DNA from: Carnegiea gigantea
Lineage: Eukaryota; Streptophyta; Magnoliopsida; Caryophyllales; Cactaceae
Assembly: GCA_029747015.1 (NCBI GenBank)
Contig: JAKOGI010000575.1
Span: 285,501 to 349,500, forward strand
Direction of reading: 5' to 3'
DNA length: 64,000 nucleotides
The position numbers and the translations under genes were made by a program. Below the pieces are notes generated by a model, which saw only the letters and a list, made by a program, of their open reading frames with translations, was not told the DNA's origin and searched no databases. Below, in pieces: positions 39,481-51,510 of this stretch (position 1 is the stretch's first letter; every line of letters begins with the position of its first letter).

Positions 39481-39999
39481 TAGGGGTCCAAAAGTCTCTT
39501 GCCTACCCCAGATGTATATAGAGAAAGGGACCCAGAAGCCACTAGTCCTGGTTTCACCATGGAGTTTGTCAGTTAAGGCCCAACATCTAGAGCATCCGAG
39601 CAGGCCCCTCATAGTGGGCCTATTGAGTAGCCTAGACGCAACAGTAGACATCGCAAAGCACTGACCCACTTGGATGAGTATCTGTGCTACAGTACCAATC
39701 CAATAGACACCTCTCACACTATGAGCCATTTCAAAACATCTTAATTAAGTGGTGCCCAATTGCTAATTATGTCACTTGCAATCATTTTTCTAATATTCAC
39801 CAAAATTTTATTGCCCCTATTATTAAAATTTTTGAGCCTATGTTTTATCATGAAGTAGTCAAAGACATGCATTGGAGGTAGGCTTTGTAGAAAGAAATTT
39901 GTGCCTTATAGAAAAACCCCACATGGGAAAACACTAGTTTCCCTGGAGAAAGAAACCATTAGTTGTAAATGGTTTTACTGAGTAAAGTGCAATTTAGAT

Positions 40000-40320
40000 G
40001 GCTCGATTCAAAGGTTCAAAAATCAAAACTCGGTTAGTCATCACCAAGTGGAAGGATTCGATTATAATGAAATCTTCGCTCTCGTCGCCCAGATAGCTAG
40101 TGTTCGATGCTTTCCACATGTCGCAGTTGCAAAGGGATGGAAGTTACATCAAATGGATGTCAATAATGTATTCTTACATAGGGATCTTAAGGAAAAAATT
40201 TATATGAGCATGCCACTTGGGTTTACTTGTAGGCAGCCCAAACAAGTTTGCAAGCTCAAGAAATCATTGTATGGGTTACGATAGGTGCCTAGACAATGGT
40301 TTGCTGAGCTTTCATCTAAG
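40000..40320 (+). pseudogene. Copia reverse transcriptase remnant (N-terminal part)
   Basis: EGFDYNEIFALVAQIASVRC, GWKLHQMDVNNVFLHRDLKE and QVCKLKKSLYGLR match the conserved start of Copia RT (RVT_2). The frame ends at a stop at 40282; the polymerase YVDD part beyond is badly decayed. Confidence 0.85.
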
Positions 40321-40924
40321 CTACGTGAGTATGATTTTATTCGTTCTTGTGCTAATTACTCACAGAAAAGGTGATATTTTGTGGCATTATTAGTCTAAAT
40401 TAATGATATTTTCTGACTGGCAATGATTTTGAAGCTTGTTAGACATTCAAGACCTAGTTAGATGGTTGTTTCAACGTTAAGGATCTTGATCCTCAAAAAT
40501 ATTTGCATAGCATCGAAGTGGTTCATGGGCCACAAGGAATGTTTCACAGTCAGAAGAAATATGCTTTGAAGATAATCGAAGAATGTGGTCTTTTAGGGAG
40601 CAAGTTTGGTCATTCTCTTAGGGGCCAAGCTTGCTAATTTTCCTATTAAAGAAAGCCACATACTTTGATAAATGGAGATATGTTACATGATGCTAGCAAG
40701 TATTGTAGGATAATTGGTGACTTATCTACCTTACTATCACTTGGCCTAACTTGAGCTATGCTGTGCATATCTTATCACAATTCATGCAAGCTCCTTGGGT
40801 AGAACACATAGAAGCCGCACAATAGGTGTTATGGTATTTGAAGGGTACTGCAGGAAACAACAATTTTTTAAACGGCCACCAATGATCTATAAGTCTCTGC
40901 TTATTGTGACTCAAAGTTGGGTGC

Positions 40925-41345
40925 ATGTCCCCTAACACGAAGGTCTTTATGGGTTATTTTATGAAAATTGAAGGCTTGTTGGTTTCTTGGAAGACTAAAA
41001 AGCAAGTCGTAGTGTCTCGCTCATTAGTTGAGGCAGAATATAGGTTCATGATAGCTCTGACCAACGAACTCATTTGGTTAAAAACCTTTCTCGCTTCTTT
41101 GGATGTTTCTTTATACACATGACATGCAACTGTCTTGCCATAGTCAAGTGGAAATTCGTAACACAAACAATCTGGTTTTTCATGCCAAGCACATTAAGAT
41201 GGATTGTATTTTGTTTGGAAAAGGTTGCACTTTGGTGATCTCATCTTATCTCACATCAGTACTAAACTTTAATCAGTGGCATGACGACCTACGCACTTGG
41301 GAAATAAAAATTCTAGTTCTTGAGGAGTCAGTTGGACATGGTTGA
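40925..41345 (+). pseudogene. Copia RNase H remnant
   Basis: LVSWKTKKQVVVSRSLVEAE and YRFMIALTNELIWLKTFLAS are the hallmark Copia RNase H segment (normally SWKSKKQ..VSRSSAEAEY). A second frame continues with the NLVFHAKHIKMDC-like end (normally HARTKHIE). Confidence 0.85.
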
Positions 41346-41368
41346 GTTACATGCACCAACCTAGGGGG

Positions 41369-41618
41369 TGTTGAGATATGATGTGATATTCACAAATTAT
41401 TATCATGTTTATTTTTGTATATTTATAGATATTATCTTTTGTATTTGGATGATATTTTAGCTTAGGATAATATTGTCTCGTAACTTATTTTGCAAGCTAG
41501 GGTTAGGTGTGTATCAAGGAGGGAAACCATGTATATACTTGCGGATTGTATACTTGTGAAGGCAAGAAAGATCAATAATACAAAAGTGTTCTTTCTTCCA
41601 TAAACTATCAAGTTTTCA
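41369..41618 (+). repeat. Copia 3' LTR
   Basis: 250 bp, TGTTGAG...TTTTCA, preceded by a polypurine run. Confidence 0.92.
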
Positions 41619-44450
41619 ATTTCAACTATTTCTTAATTAAGGGAGATAAAGAAAACGATTGAGAAATGGGGTTCGTGTACCATGAAAGCCATCATTATGA
41701 ATTCCACCACCATCTAAACCCTCCCTCACCCTCTAAGAGGAGGGAGGACCTATCTTTTGCTCTCTTGTTTATAATTGTGCATTGCCTAAGCTTTAAGGTT
41801 TGGTGTTTGCCCACCAATTCTAGTAATCTCTCCTCCTCGCAACTCTAATCTTCTTAAAAGAAGCAAAAGAGAAAGAACAAGAAGAAGAATTAGAAGTTAG
41901 AATAAGCTGTCTGAAATACTACTTTGTTCTTATCTATCGTCCCCCTCTCTCTTTGAATTTCTATTGTAAAAAAAAGTATGTTTCTAATCTAAAAAATTTG
42001 GATCTAATTACCGTCTTTCTCACGATCTCTAATTTCGTATTCGAATTTCCATGTAATTATTTGAATTGGTTTTAAAATTTGAAATTTTAGATCTAAAACT
42101 TAGAGACTTAAAATTGGAATTTTTAATTTCAAATATAAGATATTCAATTATTATATTTATTTGAAATTTCAAATTTTAAACTCAAAATTCACCTTGAACA
42201 TGTATAATATAGTCATCCATTTGTGCCATAATATGTACATAATAGAGAATCTACAGAATAAATAATTCTCATAAGGATTAGAAAAAGGAGACAACAAAAT
42301 GCTTACTGCCCTTTTTCAGTGTTGAGATGAACCCTCATATCGATTGATGACGTGGTAGTGCTGAAACTTATGTTTGTAGATTCACAAGTATTATAGAGAG
42401 AATTTACGCAAATGGTTTCTTTTTATTGTAAGAGCGTTCATAATGCTTGTTTTTAGATGTGGATTTAGTGTTAATAACTTTGCAAAACCCTATAAAAATA
42501 CCTTGACATATGCTAAACATGCATTTTAGATAAAAATGCACCCCCAAAGTTTAGAAATAAGCAAGCTGAGATGTTCATGTTTAACACATGCGTCCCTCGC
42601 TAGAATGCCATATTTTGGGCTTTTATGCTATGTTACATATTGCTTTGGCTTGTCTTATTTGAATTATAGATGGACTTGTCAACAAGTTTTACTATTGGTG
42701 TATATGTGACATTAGGCGCTTCATGGGTCATGCAGAAAATTAAACCTTTTTTCTTTTTTTGTGATACAACATTCTTTTTTTTTTAAAAAAAGTATTAGTC
42801 TGCACTTATAAATTTAATATTAAAATATAGAGTAGTTATTTTTTTAGGATTGAAAGAGTTACTGATCATTACCTCAGAAACAATGCTAAAAATTTAACAC
42901 CAAAATATTTTCTAAAAAATAATGTCCAAATATGTTTTGTAAAAATAAATTGAGAGTATAAAATAGAAAAGGAAAAATGATATATCTGAACCATTTATAT
43001 TAGAAGAAATTTAAGAAATTTTGTTAATACATGCATTGTATAAACGGGTTTCATGACATTGAGATTTAGATTTACTGAGATTATGTGGCGACCTTAAATC
43101 CCATAGCATGGAAACTACCACTGCGAAAACTCTATGACCTAATCAAATGATAGCTACACTCTAATGAACATGTTTTGGGGGTGAGGTGAATATTAGAAAC
43201 AAAAATCTAATGTTCATACAAGTATTTATAGAATTATCTCTTGTAGAAATTAAAATACTAGGTTTAACAAATACAATGTAGATATTTTTTTAGAAAGCCC
43301 TTGAATAAGCTTCCGCGGGGTTGGAGGGAGGAGCTCTTATACAATTTTCTACAGCGTAGACACATATCTTTTTTTTTAATGTGCAGATGATATACAATAC
43401 GTAATAGAAATGGAAAAAAAGAAAAGAGGATATGACATCTAATATTTGAGGCCTTCATTTGGGACCCAACATCTTAGCAATGGTAAAACAAATTACAAAT
43501 TTACAATCCAATTAATTATGCATTGACAGGTCACTTTCTTTAAATTCAAAGGCTACAAATATCTTAGGGGACTAGAAAAGGTAAAACAAATTAAAGGAAG
43601 AAGTAAAAATAAATTAAGTAAAAAAGTTGTGCTAATTTTTTTTCACCTTAACCCAACTTTCTCATTTTCCGTGCAGCCTAAAGGCTTATTTATCTACCTC
43701 TTTTTTTTATTTCTTACCCTCAATATCTATTCAACTACTTTTTCCTTGAGATATATATATTTCCATTGGTACTTTAGTTCTTAATAGTGAAATATCATCA
43801 TCTAAAAAACCTATAAACAATACTAGGTAAAAAAAAGTTAATGACAAAGGAAAAATTTAAAAAGAAACAAATATTAGTGCCTTTTCTCCTTTGTTTCATC
43901 AACATGTTTCACAATACTCATTCATAAGCAAAGTGTTCAGAAGAGTTTGAGTTAGTTTTCTCTATCAAAAGGTTTGTTTTATTTTAGTTATGAATTCTTT
44001 GAATGTGATGCATATTGTAAATACCATATGGCCTTCAATTAATGATTTCATCCTTTACCTACCCAAAAAAAAAAGGTATTAGTATATTAGATATGTGACT
44101 AGAATCTTTTATGATGACCACTAAATTAATATTTTCAAAGTGAAAGTCTGTTTTTAATAAAAAAATTACACAAAGGTACATTAACTTATTTGTAAACTAT
44201 TTTAAAGACCCTTAGTTTTTAAAAATAACTATTAGGTATTTTGACTTATGAGGTAACTGATAGAAAGGACCCTCAAAGCTTATGGATAATATTTTTTAGG
44301 TCAAATTCTACTATTTTAATTCATATGTAATGCCCATAATTTTTCATATTTGTATATTTTACTCCAATCCTTAAAACCTACTTTCGAAAATTGTAATTTT
44401 GTGGATTGTGATTTTATGTTCATAATTATTACTTAAAGCGCTCTTTTATA
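41619..44450. other. intergenic, no gene seen
   Basis: AT-rich DNA, no conserved frame or repeat terminus recognised. The last few hundred bases before 44451 may be the intergenic region of the viral copy that follows. Confidence 0.5.
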
Positions 44451-44463
44451 TGGTATCAGAGCC
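44451..44463 (+). other. primer-binding site of the viral copy
   Basis: TGGTATCAGAGCC, the Met-tRNA site where caulimovirid minus-strand DNA synthesis starts. The absence of an LTR upstream separates it from the Copia site at 35843. Confidence 0.82.
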
Positions 44464-44648
44464 ACGCGAGCAAAAAATAATTAATATAATTAAGTTGATT
44501 AATAGTTAATTAAGATAATTAATCATAGCTAATGCTTGAATCATCATCTACTTATCTTGGTCCTAATTATTCACATATTGTGCACTCAACCAAAGAAGCC
44601 GCTTTATTTTCATTGTAATTAAAACATATCACTGATACAGTTTTAAAA

Positions 44649-45447
44649 TTGAAAGTAGAATTAGCAAAAATTAAGACTGAAGTTAAGAAGATAAAGAAAC
44701 AATTATCTGTAATCCATCTTTATTTGGTCAATAAAATTAGATATAGTGGAAAATATGATTTACCTATTAATACTGCATTTCAGCATAAATATCTTTTCCA
44801 AAACCTAAAAAGCAAAAATTCATTTCATTGCAAGATGTCATAATCGAGAAAAAAGTAGAAGAAAAACCATTGGAAATAGGGGGAAAAAAAAAGAGGATGG
44901 AATATACACATTATAATATCGAGGAATTACAAATTATTTTGATAAAAAACAAAGTCTAGAAGAATTAAACAAAATCATGGGCGTAATAGTAGAAAAACAG
45001 GAAGTCTTTTCTAATGATAAGGAAGAGACAAATAATGTCCAGTTGAAAAAAGAAATATATCAATAGATGAAACTAATTAAACTCAAGGATCTTAATCTTC
45101 TTCCTTTAGAAAAAAATTATTAGAAAATTGGATAAAAAATATGAAAAAATGGTAGCTAATGGTGAATCAATGAGATTGGAGAAGAACTCAACATGGATGA
45201 AATTGATTCTGATCGAGTTCACAATATTCTTCCTAAATCTAAAGAATTTGGTGAATCTTTTAGAAGAAATACCTATTTTATGATACCTACATATGTTCCA
45301 GCAAGACCTACAACTAACTTTTCATTTGAGTTCACCCCAAGAAAAGCCACATCCTTTGAAGATCTTAGCCTTACCCCAATTAGCCAAATGTGTCACATCA
45401 TAAACATCGATGATGCTTGCAATAGAGAAGAAATATTTGAACACTGA
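44649..45447 (+). pseudogene. viral ORF1 N-terminal region remnant
   Basis: Two short frames (44649-44843, Lys-rich and coiled-coil-like; 45193-45447) lie between the primer site and the coat-like segment. I do not recognise a domain. Position and strand make them the N-terminal part of the viral polyprotein. Confidence 0.5.
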
Positions 45448-45580
45448 AAAAATAGTATGAATAGTGTCTCTATCTTAGATACCAACTATTGAAAATTTTC
45501 TAAATTATATCGAGTATAGTTTTTTTTGACACTATAACTGACTGCCATGAACCTATGAGAAAGGTAAAAATGTATCAAGA

Positions 45581-46215
45581 ATGTTGGAAACATTAGCTGC
45601 TAGGTTTAAAAAATTATGTAAAGAAATCGGAACTGAATTATTGGTGTTGAACTTACAAGAAAAGGCTAGAGAATGGCAAAGAAAGATTAATAACATAGAG
45701 CTTTGGGGCATGAGATATTTGAAAAACTATATTGTTGAATTTAGTCAATATTATTACAAAATCAGGCATAATGAAACCAATCTTGGTATGTTTTATGAGC
45801 AATTACCTTATCCAATAAATTCCATAATCAATGAAAAATACATTCCATGGCTTGAAAAATCAGGCGTCATTGATACCCTGGGTACAAGAATACCTTATTT
45901 AAGAAAATGGGTCAATGATCAATGTTTTGATCTCCAAAAGCAAAAGAAAATGAAGAAATAATTTCTAGCCTATTGGAATAATTCTTATCCACGGGGAAAT
46001 GAATCTGAGAAGAGAAGAAAGAGAAAATTTTATAAGAAAAATAGTTCTAACAAGCAAAGAAGAGAGAAATATGAAAGAAAATATTATAACAAGCCAAATC
46101 CCAACAAAAGTAGACTTTTTATAAAAGCTACCTATTGTGCAGCAAGGAAAAACAACTGTAAGTGTTGGGCATACGAAGAAGTAGGGCATTATACACATGA
46201 ACGCAAAAATGGTAG
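45581..46215 (+). pseudogene. viral coat-protein-like segment with degraded zinc knuckle
   Basis: The frame 45581-45961 has the general character of a caulimovirid capsid core (WGMRYLKNYIVEF, NLGMFYEQLPYPINS). A Lys/Arg-rich stretch follows, then a knuckle-like piece near 46140-46205 reading NCKCWAYEEVGHYTHE. The usual CxCx2Cx4Hx4C pattern has lost its third and last Cys (Tyr and Arg instead), so the nucleic-acid-binding finger is broken. Confidence 0.7.
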
Positions 46216-46794
46216 AATAACAAACTTATTGAAACACTAGGTAGTTTAGACTATTTTGAGCTAAGCGAAGAAGAAGCATAGGACCTTACTTTGGAAAAGA
46301 ACAAGGGAATTGTTAAGATAAAGTAGACGATGAATATAAAGAAAGTGATCACAAAGAAATTAGTTATATGTAATCTTGGTGACTTTCAAGGAGAAGAATT
46401 TGTTGTAGATAATGAGAATAAATATGTTAAGGGATATGGGTCCTTCCTATAATTCATAAAGACATGATCTATAAAAAATTCATCTTTCAATTAAAGAGCA
46501 AGTATGTATGTGAATGATAGAAGGAGATTTAGAGATAAAAGGTTGTTAACATGATTTGGAAAAAGCTATAACACCAACTACACCTCCCAATATAGATCCT
46601 TCTTTTATGGGGTTTGGGAAGATCCAGAGGTAGACAACCTTACCTCTGAAGGCATCCATACCCATAGAGAGGCTGATTACAAGAGAACGATAAAAAAGGT
46701 TTTTGTGAAAACATTTTATAGAAAAAGGATTTCATGAAAATGCTTTATAGAAAAAAACTAAAGATAAGCAGCAGGGGATGAACTAAGTGATACT

Positions 46795-47150
46795 AATACA
46801 ACAGGTGACAGTAACTATGATATGGGAGAAGTTAATCTCATTAATTTGAAAAACGTCCTTAAACGCAATAAAGATAGAAAGTATAGGCATATCCATGTTG
46901 GAAGTGTCCAAGTCTAAATTACTCCAACGCCATATTATGACAAAGATATTGACCTTTATGCTTTGCTTCGTTATGTTAGGCATACCAACTTTAATAACCA
47001 AATTATCACTGGGATCAAGGCCAATTTGTGTAATGGATCAGTAGGATTCAATTGTTGAATTAGATATTTTGTAAACTTGCAAGATAAATTTGCCAAAAAC
47101 TTCCTATTCCTTAAGATAAAAGCAGTTGGGGTGGACATGAAGAGAGGAGG
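46795..47150 (+). pseudogene. viral movement-protein-like segment
   Basis: A frame from about 46819 carries RKYRHIHVGSVQV, an in-frame stop, then LRYVRHTNFNNQIITGIK and NLCNGSVGF. This is the core of the caulimovirid 30K-superfamily movement protein, which helps virions or genomes pass through plasmodesmata. A second stop follows at the end of the piece. It lies downstream of the coat-like segment. Confidence 0.75.
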
Positions 47151-47689
47151 TTACCCACTAAGGATGTTTTGAAAAATAATATACAAATTAGACAATATTA
47201 TAGACCCAAAGACTAAGACAATAGTGATAGAGACATAAAAATTTGAAAGTCCTACCCTAATGCAAAAAATTCATAGGATAAAACCCAATCCATAGAAGAT
47301 AAAAATTGATAGGTCTTGAATATTTAGCTTTGTCAATCTCGCAAAAATCAATAAGAAGAATGTAATAAAAATTGATAAGAATGAAAAAATTACCATTAAA
47401 CCCCAATTATTGAGAAGCATCAGTGTAAGATCAGAATGGGTATAAGGATCTTCAACAACTAAAGAAGTTAAAGACAATGATACAATTGGTATAACCAGTA
47501 AAATGAGCAGAATACATTTTAAATCAGCAAGACACACTGTAGACTGAAGTATGAGTTTGGATAAAAAAACTCATTGCGTACAAAATAAGAACCACTAGTA
47601 AGCCAAAATTATAGGATGAATTAGTCAAAAATATAACTATGGAGATACATTATTAAGCTAGCAATACTAATCCTAATAGCATTTACATC

Positions 47690-48057
47690 CGAACAAATAT
47701 ATGTTTAGGGGGTATAATAAATTGGAACTGTGTGTTTACGACGATAGTAGTTGTTCTGTCCATTTCTAGAAAAGTTCTTTATATTTAAAATTTTTAATGA
47801 AAAAAGCCTAGAATCCTTTACAAGTAATAATAGCTGATAATAGTATAATGAGCCACAATGAAGCCATAGAGGAATTATCCATAGAAATAGGAGGAGTTGA
47901 ATGTATTTTATGGGCTACTAATCAAACCTTCCATGATATGATTATTAGAAACAATCTTCAAATGCCTCTGTACACACAGACCATAAAACAAGTCATATTT
48001 ACAATAAAGGATCACTTGGCTTCTATTGATAAATTAAATAAAGCATATACTCATTAG
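47690..48057 (+). pseudogene. viral aspartic protease remnant
   Basis: Pieces near 47738-47762 read YDDSSCSV, in the place of the active-site D-D/T-G triad region. The frame 47848-48057 (SHNEAIEELSIEIGGVECIL, then DMIIRNNL) matches the second half of the caulimovirid protease, which lies directly ahead of RT. At least one frame change separates the two. Confidence 0.65.
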
Positions 48058-48229
48058 AATATTAAGTTTAAATGCAGCCAACATAATAAGAAGATAATCC
48101 CTATACAACGTGAGATAGCACTAATAATCTCAGTACTTCAGTTATCTATTAAATAGCATATTGCTGAACAACAAGAAGAATTATGTAAAGAATTCTACTA
48201 TGATAATTCTCCTAAATTTTGAGACAAAG

Positions 48230-49145
48230 ATAAGACATTGGAAAGATCACTGCTTAAAGCCCTAACACTATTATCCGAGTCAAACAAATGATGTATACAC
48301 ATGAGGATATCTAAGAGTTTAATGGAAAACAAGAGAACTTTTGGATAAATGGTTAATCAAGAATTATAAGGGTCCTCACATCAGCCCTGCTTTCATGGTA
48401 AGAAATCATGCTGAAAAAAGGGGGAAATGCTAGATGGTAATAAATCACGAAAATCTTAATGATAATACTATCTTTGATGGTTATTATATTCTTAACAAAA
48501 CACTTGTTTTCAATAGCATTTAAGGAACTTCTTGGTGCTCAAAAATAGATTGCAAAAACGGATGTTGGCAAATAAAAATGGATGAAGAAAGCATTCCTTT
48601 GACTGCTTTTATTGCCCCTCAAGGACATTATGAGTGGTAGTAATATCATTTAGTCTTAAAAATTCATATCAAATATTTCAAGTCTAGTTTACATCGATAA
48701 TATTCTTGCTTTTTATGAGATAATAAAACAGCACAAAGATGGCATTCTTACTATCCCCCACAGATGCATTGATCATGGTATTATCCTTGGTAAAAATAAG
48801 AGCATTTATGCTAAACAAGAAATAAAGTTTTTAGTGTACAAAAGTTGCAAAAATCATCTTACACAAGCATATCTTAGAAAAAATAGAAAATTTTCCTGAG
48901 AAAATTGAAGATAGATTTTTAGATATCTTACCTATGCTTCAAATTTTATTGAAGATTTAGCTAAATTAAGAAAACCAGTATAGCCAAAGCTTAAGAAAGA
49001 AGTAAGTTGGACATGGAGCCCTAGCGATTCAAAGATTGTTCAAAACTTCAAAAAGATATACAAAAATCGTCCTACTCTTAAATTGTCTAAGGAAGATGAC
49101 AATTTAATTTGTAAGAAGATGCTAGTAATGAACACTATCTGGCTT
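48230..49145 (+). pseudogene. viral reverse transcriptase and start of RNase H, decayed
   Basis: NLNDNTIFDGYYILNKTL, SKIDCKNGCWQIKMDEESIP and PLTAFIAPQGHYEW are clear RT motifs. Near 48690 the polymerase box reads YIDN where YIDD is expected, so a catalytic Asp codon is changed. The thumb and connection follow in shifted frames (LRKPV, KEVSWTWSPSDSKIVQNF). The RNase H start (DASNEHYL in another frame) stops at about 49145. Confidence 0.8.
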
Positions 49146-49149
49146 GCTA

Positions 49150-51146
49150 TTTGAGTTTGACAAATTCTTTGCTCCACTAATAGAGGGCTCCAGGGGAGCC
49201 AGTCCTGCTTCTCTAAGGAGACGTGCCTGGTCCCAACAAGGAATTATTGCCTCCTCCTTTTCTAAGCTTAGCTGGGGATAGGGCATGCTTATTACTGTAC
49301 TATATGGTTGGCTTATTTGCACTCGCTTTTCTAGAAGTGATAACTAGGGCAAAGGCATCATCAGCAACTGTTACTTTGGCAGCTCTTTGCGGTTCCGCAA
49401 TCTAATCTCTAGGTTGTTTAGGTCCTTGAGAGAAAAGATCTCCATGTGAAGATTGCCACCAACTAACATATGCTATGTTGACCAATATAGACTTCTTATC
49501 GGGGAAGCAGAAATTGTCATGCTAGACCTTGTTATATGTTCTGTCAGGTTGAATAGCGGGCTACATCCTGTAAGGTGCCCTCCTGATCATTCATTCTCTT
49601 AGAAAATCTTGATAAAAGCCAAATTGTCACCCAAACTTATAGAGGAAGTACATCTCCATCATAATTGTTCTTCTTTGCTGCATGGTTAAAAAAACAGAAC
49701 GAAGGCAAATCAAATATGTCCTCCAACTTGGGGATAAACTCTGGGTTTCAGTTAAAGTCATTGATGTATCCTTCATTAGACCATTAGAGTACATGGTAGA
49801 CGGATCCTTTCATTTCAATAGCTCTTAAGCTTTTTGCAAGCCAGTGGTCCAATTCATCTTTTCACCTGAGAACCTGACCATATTGGAATGGCTATGTCGA
49901 TAATGGGAATAATCAAAATAAGTTCTAAAGTAAGTCCCTAACCATCTATAAACATAGTGAATAGGGAAACTCTTCCAACTTATTCAGGCTCTGAGCCATA
50001 GAAATTCTATTTAGCCCTCAATAAATGCTGGCCAAGGTAGGAATTGCTAAGTTTAGACATTCGTCGCGAGTAAGTTTGCTAGCAGCTACAAATACAGGTG
50101 AGGGAATAAGGCACACTGCTTCAATTGATAGCACAAGAGAGCACAATCAGTAGAAAATAAAGGTAGTAAGGTAGGTCTCTTCGATCAGAGCCTCCTGAAT
50201 GTTGAACATCACAAAAGGATCTTTGTGCCCTTTGGTTCGCAATGAACGAGGAGCAATTAGCCCAAATAGACAAGAAGTATTTGTTGGATCTTTAACCTAC
50301 TTTATATTATCATAGCTACGATGGGGTGTGTAAATGTGTCGCCCTCAGAACCAAAAGCGTATCCATTTAGAAGTGAGAAGCTCAGCAATTTTGTGAACAT
50401 CTTGGCATAGCCTGTGGAATGCATATAAGAGGAAGGAGCAAGTCGCGAGAATGCCATTATCTCCATGTCCTGTAACAAGGTGTTCTCTAGCAGATGGAAT
50501 GATTTCTTTGTAGTAAGTACCATCGGTTAGAAGTCCACTACAATCTGCAAATCCCATAATGAGATTGATATATCGCTGCTCTCTGTGCAAAAGATGTTGG
50601 TGGTATGACACCGTAGTTTACAGAATACTTTGAAAATGATGAGACTCATGTCATAGAAGAATTAGGATGCGTACAGTCCGTCGTAGTGCCTCCATTCCAC
50701 AAGTCTCTCTTTGTTGCGACTAAGAACATCTTCGAGCCATTCCCAGTAGCATGATATGAAGAAGTTATCAAAGAAGCAAGGTGACAAGTTGCCCCAGGAT
50801 AGTCGCCCACCCATGATGCGAAGGCAGAGTAAGGGTGCTACTTTTTGAGAAGGACTGATGATGCAAATAACGGCGAGTTGAGCTTCAAGACTCTCGAACA
50901 CTAGAGGACTCCGTCTGGACTTTGTATATCGCAAATAGATTCTACACTCAAACGTGAGTCTGCATGGTAGCTATGAAGTAAAGAGCACCCAGACAGTAGG
51001 GATGTTGGCAGATCCACCTGGAGAATTACGTTTTCTTTAAATGGATCGTCTTCTCTGTCCAGGATGGTAAGGGTTGGCTTCTTAGAGTTTGAGGATGAGT
51101 CCAAAACATACACCATGGTGAAGGAAGAAAGGTAAGTCGACTCCAA
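49150..51146 (-). pseudogene. Plant mobile domain (PMD, aminotransferase-like) pseudogene
   Basis: Overlapping minus-strand frames give the PMD order. First comes an N-terminal piece, 51146-50901 (YVLDSSSNSKKPTLTILDRE). Then SRRSPLVFESL and NFFISCYWEWLEDVLSRNKE (50934-50662). Then WRHYDGLYASLFFYD, ISISLWDL and GTYYKEIIPSA (50611-50345). A later part has IHYVYRWLGTYFRTYF, NMVRFSGE and FGFYQDFLRE (about 49960-49580), ending near 49320 with VADDAFALVITSRKASANKP. Frameshifts and stops are numerous. Known: this domain occurs in host MAIN/MAIL proteins and in many transposons; no terminal repeats were found, so the parent element is unknown. Confidence 0.66.
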
Positions 51147-51174
51147 GAAGATTAAGTAAGGGAGTTCTCTGCCA

Positions 51175-51510
51175 AGAATTGAATCTGGGAGGAGAAACGA
51201 TTCATCGTCTTAAAAGTCAATCTTACTTTGCAATTTAATTGGAGGAATCACAGCCAGAATGAAGAAATCCAAGTCGAAATAAATTGAGGGAGTCCCCTAC
51301 AAAAAATCAAATCTGTGAGGAGAAAATATTGCTGGTCTTAAAAATTGACCTCACTTCACTATCTAATTGGAGGGGTCGCGACTAGAAGAAGGAACCCAAG
51401 TCAAACTCAAGTAGATTAAGTGAAGGAGTTTCCTGCAAAAAATCAAATCTATAGAGAGAAACAATTTTTCATCTTAAAAGTCGAGCTTACTCTAAATCTA
51501 ATTTGGGAAG
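51175..51510. repeat. diverged tandem repeat (about 125 bp)
   Basis: Three successive blocks share the order AATCTG-GAGGAGAAA-CTTAAAA-GTC/TTG-CTTAC/CTTC-AATTGGAGG-AAGAA-CCAAGTC-A. They start near 51181, 51309 and 51444, so the period is about 125-135 bp with moderate divergence. Confidence 0.6.

Larger units (their letters stand above)
35594..41618 (+). mobile_element. Ty1/Copia retrotransposon, decayed, with nested solo LTR
   Basis: LTRs 35594-35842 and 41369-41618 (249 and 250 bp, TGTTGAG...TTTTCA) flank a Copia body. The initiator-Met primer site TGGTATCAGAGCC starts at 35843, directly after the 5' LTR. A polypurine run (CCTAGGGGG) precedes the 3' LTR. Flanking bases are ATTTA and ATTTC, so a 5-bp duplication with one change is likely. 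The coding order is gag, protease, integrase, RT, RNase H, as in Copia. The body is interrupted by a gypsy-type solo LTR at 36852-38057 and by many stops, so it is inactive. Confidence 0.9.
44451..49145 (+). mobile_element. Endogenous pararetrovirus (Caulimoviridae), copy 1, decayed
   Basis: A Met-tRNA primer site (TGGTATCAGAGCC, 44451-44463) has no LTR in front of it: the preceding bases do not end in CA. It is followed in one orientation by coat-like sequence, a zinc-knuckle remnant, a movement protein segment, a protease, an RT and the beginning of RNase H. Every segment has stops or frameshifts. The order coat before movement protein is that of cavemo- and solendovirus-like genomes; badnaviruses and petuviruses have movement first. 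The copy ends in RNase H at about 49145, where unrelated DNA begins. It cannot produce virus as it stands. Confidence 0.8.

Noticed and set aside
44451..44463. primer site as evidence of another LTR retrotransposon
   Set aside because: The upstream sequence does not end in CA and resembles no LTR, and the downstream frames are viral, so it was assigned to the pararetrovirus.
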